NCBI GenBank assembly: GCA_947473045.1
Contig: CANJCO010000052.1
Span: 1-36,588, forward strand
DNA: 36,588 nucleotides
DNA from: Myxococcales bacterium
GTDB lineage: Bacteria > Myxococcota_A > Polyangia > Polyangiales > Polyangiaceae
Reading direction: 5' to 3'
The notes below the pieces were generated by a model, which was not told where the DNA came from, made no database searches, and saw only the letters and a program-made list of their open reading frames with translations. Positions 8,278 through 18,819 of this stretch are shown here, piece after piece (within the stretch, counting starts at the first letter, position 1; each line of letters opens with the position of its first letter). The position numbers were made by a program, and so were the translations under genes.

Positions 8278-10986
8278 TCAGTGCGCCGCCAGCCAGTCCC
8301 GGCCGGCGCCCACCTCGACGAGCAGCGGCACATCGAGCTTCATCACGCCTTCCATGGCCTCGCGGATGCGCGGCGTGGCCGCCTCCGCCAGCGCCTCGGG
8401 AACTTCAAACACGAGCTCGTCGTGTACCGTCAGCACCATGCGCGCGCCGGCAACCACCGGGGCCCGCCCAAGCTCCACCATCGCGAGCTTCAGGATATCG
8501 GCCGCCGTTCCTTGAATGGGCGTGTTCTTCGCGACACGTTCGGCCTCCATGCGCAGGCCGCGGTTGGCCGAGTGCAGGTTGGGCAAAAACCGCCGGCGGC
8601 CAAGCAGCGTTGTCACCGCCTCGCCCTTTCGCGCGCGCTCGACCGTGGCATTCATGAAACGCGTAACGCCTTCATAGCGGGTAAAATACGCCTCGATGAA
8701 CCGCGCTGCGTCGGCCTTCGGAATTCGGAGGTTTCGCGCCAGCGCTGCGTCCCCCATCCCGTAGATGACGCCAAAATTGATGGTCTTGGCCTGCCGGCGC
8801 ATGTCGGAGGTCACCGCGTCGCGCGCCACGCCGAACACCACCGACGCCGTGAGGGCATGGATGTCATCGCCCTTCTGATAGGCCTCGAGCAGCATCGCGT
8901 CCTGCGAAAGGTGAGCGAGCACGCGCAGCTCGATCTGGGAGTAGTCGGCGCTCACCAGCACGTGTCCCTTTGGCGCGACGAACGCTCCCCGAATCTCGCG
9001 CCCGAGCTTGGTCCGGATCGGAATATTCTGCAGGTTCGGATCGGTCGACGACAGCCGGCCCGTGGCCGCGACGGTCTGTTGAAATCGCGTATGGATGCGC
9101 CCGGTCTTCGGGTTCACGAACCGCGGAAGCGCATCGATGTATGTGCCCTTGAGCTTGTCGATTTCGCGAAACTCAAGCACCGCCCGCGGAAGGTCGTGCT
9201 GCTCGGCGAGCTCTTCGAGCACTTCGGCGTCGGTCGAGCGGCCGCCTTTTGGCGTTTTTTTCAACGCCGGAAGCTTCAGCTCGTCGAACAGAATGGCCTC
9301 GAGCTGGTCTCGCGATCGCACTGAGAAATCGCGCCCCGCGAGGCGCTTGGCCTCCAGTTCGAGCGCGCGAGCCTCACCTTCCGCGCGTTTGCTCAGCTCG
9401 GCGAGCACCGAGACGTCGACGCCAACGCCCGCGAGCTCCATCTGTGCCAGCACGCGCGACAGCGGCTGCTCGACGTCCCGCCACAGACTCCCCAACCCCT
9501 CGGCGTCGAGGCGGGGCGCGAGGCGCAGGGCGAGCGCGAGACTGGCCTCGGGCCGCGCCGAAAACGCCGCCGTCGCGCTCTCGACGTCGAGCATGTCGAC
9601 CGGGGTCACAACGTGGCCCCGCCGCGGCGGCGCCTCCAGATCCGGAAGGGTAAGATCGAGTTCTCTTCGGGCGATCGCTCCGAGCGAATGGTCGGCTTCA
9701 GGGTCGAGGAGATAGCTCGCGATCATCGGGTCGAACACAGGCCCTGCGATCTCGGCGCCGGCGCGCGCGAGCGCGACTTCGACGGTCTTGAGGTCGTGCG
9801 CGATCTTTGTGACCGATACGTCACCGAGCGCGGGAGCGAGCGCCGCGCGCACGTCGGACCACCCAAGCTGTTGTGGAGCTCCCAGGTACCTGTGAGATAC
9901 CGGCACGTACACGCCCTCCCCGGCCCGGGTCGACACGGCGACACCGACGATCTCCGCGCGATTCGGATCCTCGCCCGTGAGCGCGAGGCCGAGCGCGAGC
10001 TGTTTGCTAGCCTGCGCCGAAGCCGAGAGCCGCGAGACCTCCTCAATTGAAGTCACGAAGCGAAAGGTGCGGGCCACAGGCGCTGGCGGCTTTAACTGGG
10101 AGACCATGCGCGTGAACTCCAGCTCCACAAAAAGCCTCCTGAGCTCGTCCTCGTGCGCGCCGCCATACGCGAGCTGAGCCGCATCCCACGGCAGTTCCGG
10201 ATCGACTTCGAGCGTGACCAACTGACGCGACAGGCGCGCGTCAGCCTCGTGCAGCTCGAGGGCCTCGCGCAGCTTCGTTCGCTTGATCTCGGCCCTGTGG
10301 GCGTAGACCCCGTCGAACGAGCCGTAGGTCGCGAGGAGCTCGGACGCGGTCTTGGGCCCCACGCTCGCCACGCCCGGCACGTTGTCACTCGAGTCGCCGA
10401 CGAGGGCCAGGTAGTCTCGAACCTGACTGGGACGAACTCCCATCTTCTCGGCGACCTCGATCGGACCGAACACACGGTCACGCATCGAGTCCCACATGAT
10501 GACCTGGGTGTCCTCATCGCGAACGAGCTGCATGAGGTCTTTGTCGGCGCTGACGATGACCACGCGCAGCCCCTCGCGGGTCGCACGCGCCACGACCGAC
10601 GCGATGAGATCGTCGGCCTCGAAGCCCGCGCGCTCGTACACCGGAATGTTGTACGCGCGCACGATCTGCTCGCAGCGCGCCATTTGCTGGCTCAGGTCCG
10701 CCGGAGCGGGCGGCCGCGTGGCCTTGTAACGGGGGTCTATGGCCTTTCGAAAATTCGGCGCCTTCGAGTCCATGGCGACGGCGAGCAGCGCGGGGCGCCG
10801 GTCAACCACCACTTTTTGCAGCATGTTCACAGTCCCCATCACCGCATGGGTCGGCTCGCCACGGCTCGACGACAGCGGCGCGATCGCGTGATAGGCGCGG
10901 TAGACGTAGCCCGAGAGGTCGATCAGATAGAGCACGCCGGGGGCGCCGGGCGGCGGGAGCTCCGCGCGCTCAGGGGAGGTCTGCAT
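8278..10986 (-). CDS. polA: DNA polymerase I, proofreading site degenerate
   Basis: About 902 residues. Residues about 15-285 form the 5'-3' flap exonuclease, with FEADDLIASVV and GDSSDNVPG. The middle region (about 300-490) aligns with the 3'-5' exonuclease fold but lacks its acidic residues: the DTET site reads LGLALTGED, and the Exo III segment reads AFSARPEASLAL in place of YAAEDAD. Proofreading is therefore probably lost, as in several other Pol I enzymes. The polymerase domain is intact: motif A VSADYSQIELR, motif B RRQAKTINFGVIYGM, motif C TVHDELVFEVP. It acts in Okazaki fragment maturation and repair. The ATG at 10986 is preferred, but one at 11004 is equally in frame. The stop codon directly abuts repeat copy 2. 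Confidence 0.96.
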   Translation of the reverse strand: MQTSPERAELPPPGAPGVLYLIDLSGYVYRAYHAIAPLSSSRGEPTHAVMGTVNMLQKVVVDRRPALLAVAMDSKAPNFRKAIDPRYKATRPPAPADLSQQMARCEQIVRAYNIPVYERAGFEADDLIASVVARATREGLRVVIVSADKDLMQLVRDEDTQVIMWDSMRDRVFGPIEVAEKMGVRPSQVRDYLALVGDSSDNVPGVASVGPKTASELLATYGSFDGVYAHRAEIKRTKLREALELHEADARLSRQLVTLEVDPELPWDAAQLAYGGAHEDELRRLFVELEFTRMVSQLKPPAPVARTFRFVTSIEEVSRLSASAQASKQLALGLALTGEDPNRAEIVGVAVSTRAGEGVYVPVSHRYLGAPQQLGWSDVRAALAPALGDVSVTKIAHDLKTVEVALARAGAEIAGPVFDPMIASYLLDPEADHSLGAIARRELDLTLPDLEAPPRRGHVVTPVDMLDVESATAAFSARPEASLALALRLAPRLDAEGLGSLWRDVEQPLSRVLAQMELAGVGVDVSVLAELSKRAEGEARALELEAKRLAGRDFSVRSRDQLEAILFDELKLPALKKTPKGGRSTDAEVLEELAEQHDLPRAVLEFREIDKLKGTYIDALPRFVNPKTGRIHTRFQQTVAATGRLSSTDPNLQNIPIRTKLGREIRGAFVAPKGHVLVSADYSQIELRVLAHLSQDAMLLEAYQKGDDIHALTASVVFGVARDAVTSDMRRQAKTINFGVIYGMGDAALARNLRIPKADAARFIEAYFTRYEGVTRFMNATVERARKGEAVTTLLGRRRFLPNLHSANRGLRMEAERVAKNTPIQGTAADILKLAMVELGRAPVVAGARMVLTVHDELVFEVPEALAEAATPRIREAMEGVMKLDVPLLVEVGAGRDWLAAH

Positions 10987-11224
10987 GGGGTGCCGGCTTA
11001 TCATGCGCGAGCGCCGGCCGTAGCGATCGCGGCGTCGCGGCGAGCCGTCAACCTGCGGTCACACCGCCGCCGGACGCGCACGGAATCACGCATCAACCCC
11101 AGCTGGCGCAGCGATTGCTTGCCGATTGGAGCGCGCGTGGACACAGCCCGGACGCGCGCGCTACGCTTTCGCTCCAACTGAAACTCACGCGTGGCGCCAC
11201 TACGCCGTCTCGAAGCCCGAAACC

Positions 11225-12708
<1,484 letters not shown>

Positions 12709-12712
<4 letters not shown>

Positions 12713-12846
12713 CAGGCCTGCTCGCCTTTCATCTCGGGGACGCATGCACCTCCCCGCCCCAAAAAACGCGGTTTTTCGCTTGTCCCCACCCCACGCAACT
12801 GGCTTCGCCAATTTCTATCAGGGTGTTTTTCGAGCGCCCTGCCAGC
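12709..12846 (+). repeat. Multi-hairpin repeat, copy 3 (first hairpin shortened)
   Basis: Same orientation as copy 2 relative to the upstream gene. The first hairpin has lost its apex and is reduced to AGCAGGCCTGCT (12711-12722); compared with copy 1 inverted, this is a symmetric loss of about 14 palindromic bases. The remaining units are 12735-12756, AAAAAC/GTTTTT at 12762-12776, 12797-12813 and AGGGTG/CGCCCT at 12820-12840. It begins exactly at the kinase stop codon. The linker CTTTCATCTC and the C4-A-C4 tract are kept in all three copies. Confidence 0.86.
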
Positions 12847-12870
12847 CCGTAAGAATTGGCAAACAGGGCT

Positions 12871-12896
12871 CGCGCGAACTGCGTTAGCTTGGGCCT
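12871..12896 (+). promoter_or_regulatory. Promoter-like block A (twin of 24519-24544)
   Basis: A 26-base block ending directly at the ATG at 12897. It shares 21 of 26 bases with the block ending at the GTG at 24545, including 13 identical bases at its left end. It contains TAGCTT (12885-12890) six bases before the start codon. Read as an upstream promoter element plus -10 box of a leaderless transcript. Confidence 0.5.
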
Positions 12897-13586
12897 ATGA
12901 TGAGCGCGTTAGCAGCGTTTTTTCGACCCCGCGTCGCCTGCGCGATCGCGTCCCTGGGCCTGCTGACAGCGAGCTCGATCGCCCGCGCGGAAGATGCCCC
13001 GAGAGCAGTTGGCGTCCCCGCGATGCCCGAGTCCAACGAGCTGCCGCCACCGGACGCGCCGGTGGCCCCAAAGCCCCGCCCGCTGGACCTCAGCATCTTC
13101 GGCGGCATCCACGCCGGGGCGACGCTCGTCGGCGGGAGCGTGGGCGAGCCGGTCGGCCCCGCGGGCACGTTCGGCTTCGAAGGCGGCGCGCGATTTCTTT
13201 CTCATTTCTACGGCACGGCGCTGTTCGACCTCGCGCTGTTCAGCTCCGGCGCGGCGAGCCAAAAGAGCGTCTCGTCGTGGCTTCTGGGCGTGCGGGGCGG
13301 CTATCTGTCGAACCCTGAGGGCTTTGGCTTCGCGGCCGATCTGGGCGTCGCCTACCGCGGAATCAGCCTCGCCGACGCAACCGGAACGTCGCTCCGGCGG
13401 GGCGGTGCCGACGCGCTGGTCGGAGCCGGGCTGCATTTCAAGATCGGCGACACCGTTCGCCTCTTCTTGCCGCGCGTCGACCTGTCGGCGGGCTCGGCGG
13501 GAGACTTCACCCACTACCTCGTCACCTTCGGCGTGGTCGCCATGTACAACCACGACGTCGGCCGCCGCCATCGCCACGAAGACTGA
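12897..13586 (+). CDS. Exported outer-membrane beta-barrel-like protein
   Basis: 229 residues. The N-terminus (MMSALAAFFRPR, a hydrophobic stretch, then SSIARAED) is a Sec signal peptide with probable cleavage after about residue 31. A Pro-rich spacer (about 35-60) follows. The rest alternates polar and apolar residues with many Gly and aromatic residues (FGGIHAGATLVGG, LLGVRGGYLSN, ADLGVAYRG). This is typical of a small eight-strand outer-membrane barrel, although no family was identified. It lies downstream of kinase 1 and repeat copy 3, and has its own promoter-like block ending at the start codon. Confidence 0.65.
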   Translation: MMSALAAFFRPRVACAIASLGLLTASSIARAEDAPRAVGVPAMPESNELPPPDAPVAPKPRPLDLSIFGGIHAGATLVGGSVGEPVGPAGTFGFEGGARFLSHFYGTALFDLALFSSGAASQKSVSSWLLGVRGGYLSNPEGFGFAADLGVAYRGISLADATGTSLRRGGADALVGAGLHFKIGDTVRLFLPRVDLSAGSAGDFTHYLVTFGVVAMYNHDVGRRHRHED

Positions 13587-13680
13587 GCGGAGGCGCTCGA
13601 CCGGCAGGCTTTGACGCGCTGCGCCGACAAACGCGTGCAACGAATTACAAGTCGGTGACATTCGCGCCCGCGGCGAATGC

Positions 13681-13686
13681 TTAGGT
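13681..13686 (+). promoter_or_regulatory. Putative -10 box before the GT2 gene
   Basis: TTAGGT, eight bases before the ATG at 13695, with no Shine-Dalgarno sequence between. Part of the window-wide leaderless pattern. Weak on its own. Confidence 0.3.
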
Positions 13687-13694
13687 GCCCGGCC

Positions 13695-15257
13695 ATGCAG
13701 ACGGTCCTTTGCGCCGCGTACTTTTTCGTCCTGCTCCTGCTCGCGAGCTATGGCGTGCACAGGTCGCACCTCGTGCTGACCTGCCTGCGCTACCGCAAAA
13801 AGCTCGAGGCCGTGAAAAAGGGCGCACCGCCGCTCCCCGCGAACGCGCGCGCCGAAGACGTTCCGTTCGTCACCGTGCAGCTGCCGCTCTACAACGAGGC
13901 CACCGTGGCGGCGCGCCTGCTCGACCACGTCGCGCGCTTCGACTACCCGCACGAAAAGCTCGAAATTCAAGTACTCGACGATTCGACCGACGAGACCGGG
14001 TCGATCGCGCGGGCCGCCATCAGCCGCCTCCGCGACACCGAGGGCTTTGAAAATCTAAATGTAGTCTACATTCATCGCGTCGACCGCACGGGCTACAAGG
14101 CTGGCGCACTCGACAACGGCCTGAAGGTCTGCAAGGGCGAGCTCGTCGCCATCTTCGACGCCGACTTCCTGCCGCAGCCCGACTTCCTCCGGGCGCTCGT
14201 TCCGCACTTCGCCGATTCGACGATCGGCATGGTTCAGGCTCGCTGGGGCCACATGAACCGCGACCACTCGCTGCTCACGCGCACCCAGGCCCTGATGCTC
14301 GACGGTCACCACCTCGTCGAAAACCGGGCGCGCTCTGCGGCGGGCTGGCTCTTCAACTTCTCGGGCACCGGCGGCATGTGGCGCAAAGACGCCATCTACG
14401 CGGCGGGCGGCTGGCAACACGACACGCTCACCGAAGACCTCGACCTCTCCTACCGCGCGCAGATGGCCGGCTGGAAGTTCATCTACCGCGAAGACGTGGT
14501 CACGCCCGCCGAGCTGCCCGAGGACGTAAGCGCCTTCCGCGCGCAGCAGTACCGCTGGGCCAAAGGCACCGTGCAGACCTCGCGCAAGCTGATGGAGCGC
14601 GTGTTCACCGCCAAGCTGACGTTGCCGCAGCGCATCGAGGCCTTCTTTCACCTCACGCCGCACTTCGCCTATCCGCTGATGGTGCTTCTCAGCGTGCTGC
14701 TGCTGCCCGCGCTCATTCTGATGCCGGCCACCAACCCGCAGACCATGCTGATGATCGACCTGCCGCTGTGCATCGGCACCACCGGCTCGTTGGCCGCGTT
14801 TTACGCGATGGCCGAGTCGGCTCAGGGCCGCTCGCGCCTCGGGGCATTCAAGCAGCTCCCCGCCCTGCTCGCGCTCGGCGCGGGCCTCGCACCGCACCTG
14901 AGCAAGGCCGTCTTCGAAGGCCTTCGGTCCATGGCCGGCGAGTTCGTTCGCACCCCGAAAAAGGGCGAAATCAACGGTCTTCAGCGCTACCGCGCGCGCG
15001 CCGACCTCCCGCTCATCGAGGTCGCCCTCTGCCTCGTGTCGCTCGCCAGCACGGTCGCCTCGCTCGAGACGGGCCACTGGTTCGCAACGCCGTTCGCGAT
15101 GCTGTTCACGTTCGGATACGGCTACGTGGCCTCGCTCGTTGCCTCCGAGCAGCTCGCCCGTCGCAAGGCGTTCGCGGCCGCCCCGCAGCTCGCCGAGGGC
15201 AGCATTCCGCCGTCTGCGCCCGACGCGGACGACAGCGTGACCGAGCTCGCTGCCTGA
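13695..15257 (+). CDS. Processive family 2 glycosyltransferase, CslA/cellulose-synthase-like
   Basis: 520 residues. An N-terminal membrane helix (about 3-22) is followed by a GT2 domain. The catalytic motifs are complete: VQLPLYNE, LDDSTDET (Asp95/96), FDADFLP (DxD at 155-157), TEDLDLS (Asp248) and QQYRW (QxxRW at 284-288). Three or four hydrophobic segments follow at about 315-350, 355-375 and 435-475, forming the translocation channel. The architecture matches processive beta-glycan synthases such as plant CslA mannan synthases and bacterial relatives. It should polymerise a nucleotide-sugar-derived polysaccharide and pass it across the inner membrane. The sugar is unknown. No PilZ domain or BcsB-like partner is adjacent. 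Confidence 0.88.
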   Translation: MQTVLCAAYFFVLLLLASYGVHRSHLVLTCLRYRKKLEAVKKGAPPLPANARAEDVPFVTVQLPLYNEATVAARLLDHVARFDYPHEKLEIQVLDDSTDETGSIARAAISRLRDTEGFENLNVVYIHRVDRTGYKAGALDNGLKVCKGELVAIFDADFLPQPDFLRALVPHFADSTIGMVQARWGHMNRDHSLLTRTQALMLDGHHLVENRARSAAGWLFNFSGTGGMWRKDAIYAAGGWQHDTLTEDLDLSYRAQMAGWKFIYREDVVTPAELPEDVSAFRAQQYRWAKGTVQTSRKLMERVFTAKLTLPQRIEAFFHLTPHFAYPLMVLLSVLLLPALILMPATNPQTMLMIDLPLCIGTTGSLAAFYAMAESAQGRSRLGAFKQLPALLALGAGLAPHLSKAVFEGLRSMAGEFVRTPKKGEINGLQRYRARADLPLIEVALCLVSLASTVASLETGHWFATPFAMLFTFGYGYVASLVASEQLARRKAFAAAPQLAEGSIPPSAPDADDSVTELAA

Positions 15258-15284
15258 GCGCGACCCGCAAGCGCCACGAAACCG

Positions 15285-15317
15285 GAGCCCGGAGCTGCCT
15301 CGCGCTGCCCCGGGCTC
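15285..15317 (+). terminator. Probable intrinsic terminator after the GT2 gene
   Basis: GAGCCCGG (15285-15292) pairs with CCGGGCTC (15310-15317), with a further AGC/GCT pairing in the loop, followed by TTCCATTT. The stem is strong and the T-tract interrupted. It sits 27 bases after the GT2 stop and before ihfA. Confidence 0.55.
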
Positions 15318-15341
15318 TTCCATTTCGGTCCGCCTTGCGCG

Positions 15342-15360
15342 TAAGCTCAAGCATCAGGGG
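15342..15360 (+). promoter_or_regulatory. Putative -10 box and Shine-Dalgarno of ihfA
   Basis: TAAGCT (15342-15347) resembles the -10 boxes seen elsewhere in the window. AGGGG (15356-15360) lies six bases before the ATG at 15367 and is a credible ribosome binding site, so this transcript would have a short leader. Confidence 0.4.
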
Positions 15361-15366
15361 TCCACG

Positions 15367-15678
15367 ATGACCAAGGCAGAAATCGTTCAAGCTATCTACA
15401 CGCGCGTCGGAGGCTTCTCGAAGAAGGAGAGCGCCGACATCGTCGATCTCGTGTTCGACATGATGAAGCAGACGCTCGGCCGCGGCGAAAAGCTCAAAAT
15501 CAGCGGGTTTGGCAACTTCGTGCTCCGAGACAAGCGCCAGCGTCCGGGCCGCAATCCTCAGACCGGCGACGCGATCGAGATCAGTGAGCGCAGAGTGCTG
15601 AAGTTCAAGGCGAGCCAGTTGCTCAAGGCGGCGCTCAATCCCCGCAGCAGCGCGCAAGCGTCGCACGTGGAACGGTAA
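15367..15678 (+). CDS. ihfA: Integration host factor subunit alpha
   Basis: A 103-residue HU/IHF-family DNA-bending protein. It starts [15 protein letters not shown] and carries the family signature [20 protein letters not shown], which contains the beta-arm that inserts into the minor groove. SGFGNF and GRNPQTGD are typical of IHF-alpha. It binds DNA as a dimer in nucleoid organisation, recombination and promoter looping. A merR-type gene follows 11 bases later. The ihfA-merR order is a conserved proteobacterial pair, but the usual upstream pheST genes are absent here. Confidence 0.93.
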   Translation: MTKAEIVQAIYTRVGGFSKKESADIVDLVFDMMKQTLGRGEKLKISGFGNFVLRDKRQRPGRNPQTGDAIEISERRVLKFKASQLLKAALNPRSSAQASHVER

Positions 15679-15689
15679 CCCGCAGCCCA

Positions 15690-16124
15690 ATGGCCTTCGA
15701 GAAGGGCGCCCTGCCCGCCAAGCTGTATTTCCGCATCGGAGAAGTATCCGAGCTCGTTGGCGTCGAGCCTCACGTGCTGCGGTACTGGGAGCGCGAGTTT
15801 CGCAGCGTGAGGCCGACCAAAAGCGCGCGAGGTCAGCGCGTCTACTCGCGCCGCGATGTCGAAACGCTCATGAACGTGCGCGAGCTGCTCTACTCCGAAG
15901 GCTTCACGATCGCCGGCGCGCGCAAGAAACTGCTCACCGGCAAGGCGGCGCTCGACGCAGAGCGGGCGGCCAGGGTCGAGGCCGCGACGGTAGCGGTCGC
16001 GAACGCCGAAGCGGCGCCGGTCGTTGCTGCCAGCGCCCCGCCCTCAACGTCGCCGATCGCACGCGAGGCGCTGCTCGAAATGAAGGCCGAGATCGAGGCA
16101 TTCCTCGATGAACTCGGCGGCTGA
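15690..16124 (+). CDS. MerR family transcriptional regulator
   Basis: 144 residues. An N-terminal winged helix-turn-helix (about 12-82) carries [21 protein letters not shown], the MerR recognition helix with its RYWE signature, then [11 protein letters not shown]. The C-terminal 60 residues are Ala-rich with a final short helix. There is no Cys pair or known effector fold, so this is the short, effectorless type usually found next to ihfA. Its target is unknown. The stop overlaps the start of the next gene by 17 bases. Confidence 0.9.
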   Translation: MAFEKGALPAKLYFRIGEVSELVGVEPHVLRYWEREFRSVRPTKSARGQRVYSRRDVETLMNVRELLYSEGFTIAGARKKLLTGKAALDAERAARVEAATVAVANAEAAPVVAASAPPSTSPIAREALLEMKAEIEAFLDELGG

Positions 16125-16761
16125 CACAGGCGTCGAGCCGGCGCTTCCCCCTGGATACAGCGAGGCCCCGCGCGCGCTGCCGCCGCCCCCGTTCGCGCTC
16201 GCGCCGGGAGTCACGCTCGAGCACTGGCGCGCAGGTTGCGCCGCGTCCGATTGCGCGACGCAGGCCGTCTCCGCGTGCTTTCGGGCAGAAACCGCCGGGT
16301 ACGCCGAGGAGGTCGACGGCCTGATTCACGACAAGCTCGCCGAGATCGCGGCCAGCACGTCCGCGCGCGCCGGCCACGACGCTAGCCTCCGCGAAGTCGC
16401 CCGCGGCGCGGAAGCGTCGGTGTCCACGCGCAGCCTGACGTCAGCGGGGACGCGCGCGCGCACGATGACGGCGTTCACCGAGTCCCCCGGCGCCCTGCAC
16501 GCGTGCTTCGCGCTTTGTGCGGGCTCGGACGGCGACGCGCAGCGCTGCGACCGATGGGTGCAAAATGCATCTATTTCCGGTTCGCACGTCCCCCGGCCAT
16601 CTCCGTCGGCCGGGCTCACCACAATGCTCGCCGCGGTCCATCACCCGCGCGCCACGCTCGCTGCCGGGTTCGCGCTCGTTTGCTGCCTTTTCCTGGCGGC
16701 GATCCTCCTGCGTCCGTCACCGCGCAGAACGCGTGCGCTGGGCGGCGGCCGAGGGAACTAA
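16108..16761 (+). CDS. Hypothetical C-terminally anchored protein with a Cys cluster
   Basis: 217 residues, not recognised. The frame opens at an ATG inside the end of the merR gene (17-base overlap), which suggests translational coupling. Residues 1-35 are Pro-rich. The middle has spaced cysteines ([17 protein letters not shown] near 43-58, then [10 protein letters not shown] and CDRWVQ near 131-148). One hydrophobic helix near residues 187-207 ([15 protein letters not shown]) is followed by Arg-rich residues. This order suggests a tail-anchored membrane protein whose soluble part faces the cytoplasm. The cysteines could bind metal or form disulfides. Real coding is favoured by the coupling and the clear helix, but homologues were not checked. 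Confidence 0.5.
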   Translation: MNSAADTGVEPALPPGYSEAPRALPPPPFALAPGVTLEHWRAGCAASDCATQAVSACFRAETAGYAEEVDGLIHDKLAEIAASTSARAGHDASLREVARGAEASVSTRSLTSAGTRARTMTAFTESPGALHACFALCAGSDGDAQRCDRWVQNASISGSHVPRPSPSAGLTTMLAAVHHPRATLAAGFALVCCLFLAAILLRPSPRRTRALGGGRGN

Positions 16762-16790
16762 CGAGGTTTCATCCGACCGGGGCGGCGTGT

Positions 16791-16796
16791 TAGAAG
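16791..16796 (+). promoter_or_regulatory. Putative -10 box before the outer-membrane barrel gene
   Basis: TAGAAG, eight bases before the ATG at 16805, without a Shine-Dalgarno sequence. Consistent with leaderless or near-leaderless transcription. Weak evidence. Confidence 0.3.
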
Positions 16797-16804
16797 CGCC
16801 GTCG

Positions 16805-18814
16805 ATGCTCGCGTGCTCTCGCCCCGGTCGCCTTCGCCTCGTCGCTTCGGTCGCAGCCCTGCTCGCGCCAACGCTGCTCGTTTCGCGCGCTCACGCGCAG
16901 TCGACCGACCCCGCGCCGGCTGCCCCTGCGACCGCGCCTCAAAGCGCGCCCCTCATGCCGACGGCCAACCCCGGCGCGAGCGCCGCAGCGCCCGCGATCG
17001 CGACGCCGCCGAGCCCCGCCCGCGACGCCGCCGACCTCGCGCGACAAGGGGCCGAACGGCCCACCAGCGACGGCAATATTCCGTCGAAGCCGAGCGAAAT
17101 TTTTAGCGAAGACTGGTGGGGACGCACCCGGCCGGTGTTCGAGATTCACGGCTACTTCCGCACGCGGGCCGAGCTCTTTCAAAACTTCGCGCTCGGCCGG
17201 CACAACGGCCCGGGCGACTCGCAGGCGCTCTGGGGACAGCCGCTCGACAACTCGTATTCCACGCAAAATGGTACGGCGCACAACGTTTCGCTCTGCGGCG
17301 ACAGCCACACCGACCTTTGCCAGGACAAGACGCAATCGGGCGCGAATTTGCGGTTTCGCATCGCGCCCGAGCTCCACATCTCGGACAACCTCCGGATCAT
17401 GTCGCAAATCGACATGCTCGACAACGTGGTGCTCGGATCGACCCCCGATTCGTACGCCATCAAGCCAAACGAAGGCGGCGCAGGCGGCAACGGCACCGGT
17501 TACGCCCCGGCGGGCTACAACGGCTACGCGCCGCTGGGTGGCTTCGCCACGACGCAGGGCACACCCACCGCGGGCGTCAACGGCTGGCAGAACTCCATCG
17601 CGGTCAAGCGCGCATATGCAGAATACATGACGCCGGTCGGGCTTTTGCGGTTCGGCCGCATGCCCAACCAGTGGGGCCTCGGCATGCTGGCCAACGCGGG
17701 CGACGGCATCGACTCCGACTACCAGTCCACCAGCGATCGCGTTCAGTTCGTGACCGGCATCAAGCCGCTCGACCTCTACTTCGCGGGCATGTGGGACTTC
17801 GTCAACAGCGGGCCGACGTCGGCCTCCCCTTACGACACCTACGGCGGTCAGGCGTACAACACCTGCAACCTCTGCAACGTCAACCAGTGGGGCCTCGCCA
17901 TCGCGCGGCGCACGGCACCCGACGCGCAGAAGCTCTCGCTCGCGCGGGGCAACCTCGTGGTCAACGGCGGCGTCTTCACGCTTTACCGCTCGCAGTACCT
18001 CGACGTGGTGCAGGGCCAAACGCCCATCACGACCGACTACAACGCCCAAAACAGCGGACAGAACAACAACCTGCAAGCCCGCAGGGCCTGGGCGCTCATC
18101 CCCGACGTCTGGCTGCAGGTGCTCTATCGCAAGTTCCGCTTCGAGGCCGAAGGCGCTATGATCTACGGCGCCGCGCAGGTGCAGACGATCAACGCGAAGG
18201 CCGCCACGCCGATTCAGCAGTTCGGCCTCACCGCGCAGGCCGAATACCTCGCGGTCGAAGACAAACTGCACCTCAACTTTGGCTTCGGCTGGGCGAGCGG
18301 CGATCCGTGGGTCGACGGGCTCAACCCGGGCGCGAACGGACTGCAGCCCGAACGCAACGGCGCCGGCCCCATTTCGACGTTTCACTTCAACCCCGACTAC
18401 CGCGTCGACCTCATTTTCTTCCGGCACATCCTGTCGCGGGTCGAGGGCGCCTACTACTTCCGCCCGAGCGTCGACTACGACTTCCTGCGTAACGCGAACG
18501 GGCAGCGCTTCGGCGGCACCGCGGCGATTATCTGGAGCCGCGCGAGCGAGTTCGTGCAGACGCCCGGCCACAAGCGCGACCTGGGCGTCGAGCTCGATCT
18601 CTCGCTGTATTTTCAGGCAAAAGATGGCTCGTTCAACGACGACCCGACCAAGATCGGCGGCTTTTACAGCATGCTTCAATACGGCGTGTTCTTCCCGCTC
18701 GGCGGCCTCAACTACCTTCCCGGCGAGCAGACCGCCGCCACCACCGCAGGCGTCGGAGCACTCGATTTGTCGAGCGCCCAGACCGTGCGCCTGTTCATGG
18801 GCGTGGCCTACTGA
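16805..18814 (+). CDS. Large outer-membrane barrel protein, resembling TIGR04551-type myxobacterial proteins
   Basis: 669 residues. A signal peptide (residues 1-31, ending SRAHAQS) is followed by an Ala/Pro-rich spacer to about residue 95. Then comes a long region of alternating strands beginning FEIHGYFRTRAELFQNFALG. The start resembles the myxobacterial outer-membrane families annotated as TIGR04551, recalled from memory and not verified. Later segments such as VKRAYAEYMTPVGLLRFGRMPNQWGLG are porin-like, and the C-terminus ends in VRLFMGVAY, an aromatic-ended final strand as BAM substrates have. The cargo, if it is a porin, is unknown. The gene precedes a helical periplasmic protein and an OmpA-type lipoprotein, probably in one operon. 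A longer frame from 16517 is rejected because the signal peptide starts at 16805. Confidence 0.72.
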   Translation: MLACSRPGRLRLVASVAALLAPTLLVSRAHAQSTDPAPAAPATAPQSAPLMPTANPGASAAAPAIATPPSPARDAADLARQGAERPTSDGNIPSKPSEIFSEDWWGRTRPVFEIHGYFRTRAELFQNFALGRHNGPGDSQALWGQPLDNSYSTQNGTAHNVSLCGDSHTDLCQDKTQSGANLRFRIAPELHISDNLRIMSQIDMLDNVVLGSTPDSYAIKPNEGGAGGNGTGYAPAGYNGYAPLGGFATTQGTPTAGVNGWQNSIAVKRAYAEYMTPVGLLRFGRMPNQWGLGMLANAGDGIDSDYQSTSDRVQFVTGIKPLDLYFAGMWDFVNSGPTSASPYDTYGGQAYNTCNLCNVNQWGLAIARRTAPDAQKLSLARGNLVVNGGVFTLYRSQYLDVVQGQTPITTDYNAQNSGQNNNLQARRAWALIPDVWLQVLYRKFRFEAEGAMIYGAAQVQTINAKAATPIQQFGLTAQAEYLAVEDKLHLNFGFGWASGDPWVDGLNPGANGLQPERNGAGPISTFHFNPDYRVDLIFFRHILSRVEGAYYFRPSVDYDFLRNANGQRFGGTAAIIWSRASEFVQTPGHKRDLGVELDLSLYFQAKDGSFNDDPTKIGGFYSMLQYGVFFPLGGLNYLPGEQTAATTAGVGALDLSSAQTVRLFMGVAY

Positions 18815-18819
18815 TCGTC

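Noticed and set aside
13585-13598. Terminator after the small outer-membrane protein gene
   Set aside because: GAGCG/CGCTC is only a 5-bp stem, overlaps the stop codon region, and has no T-rich tail.
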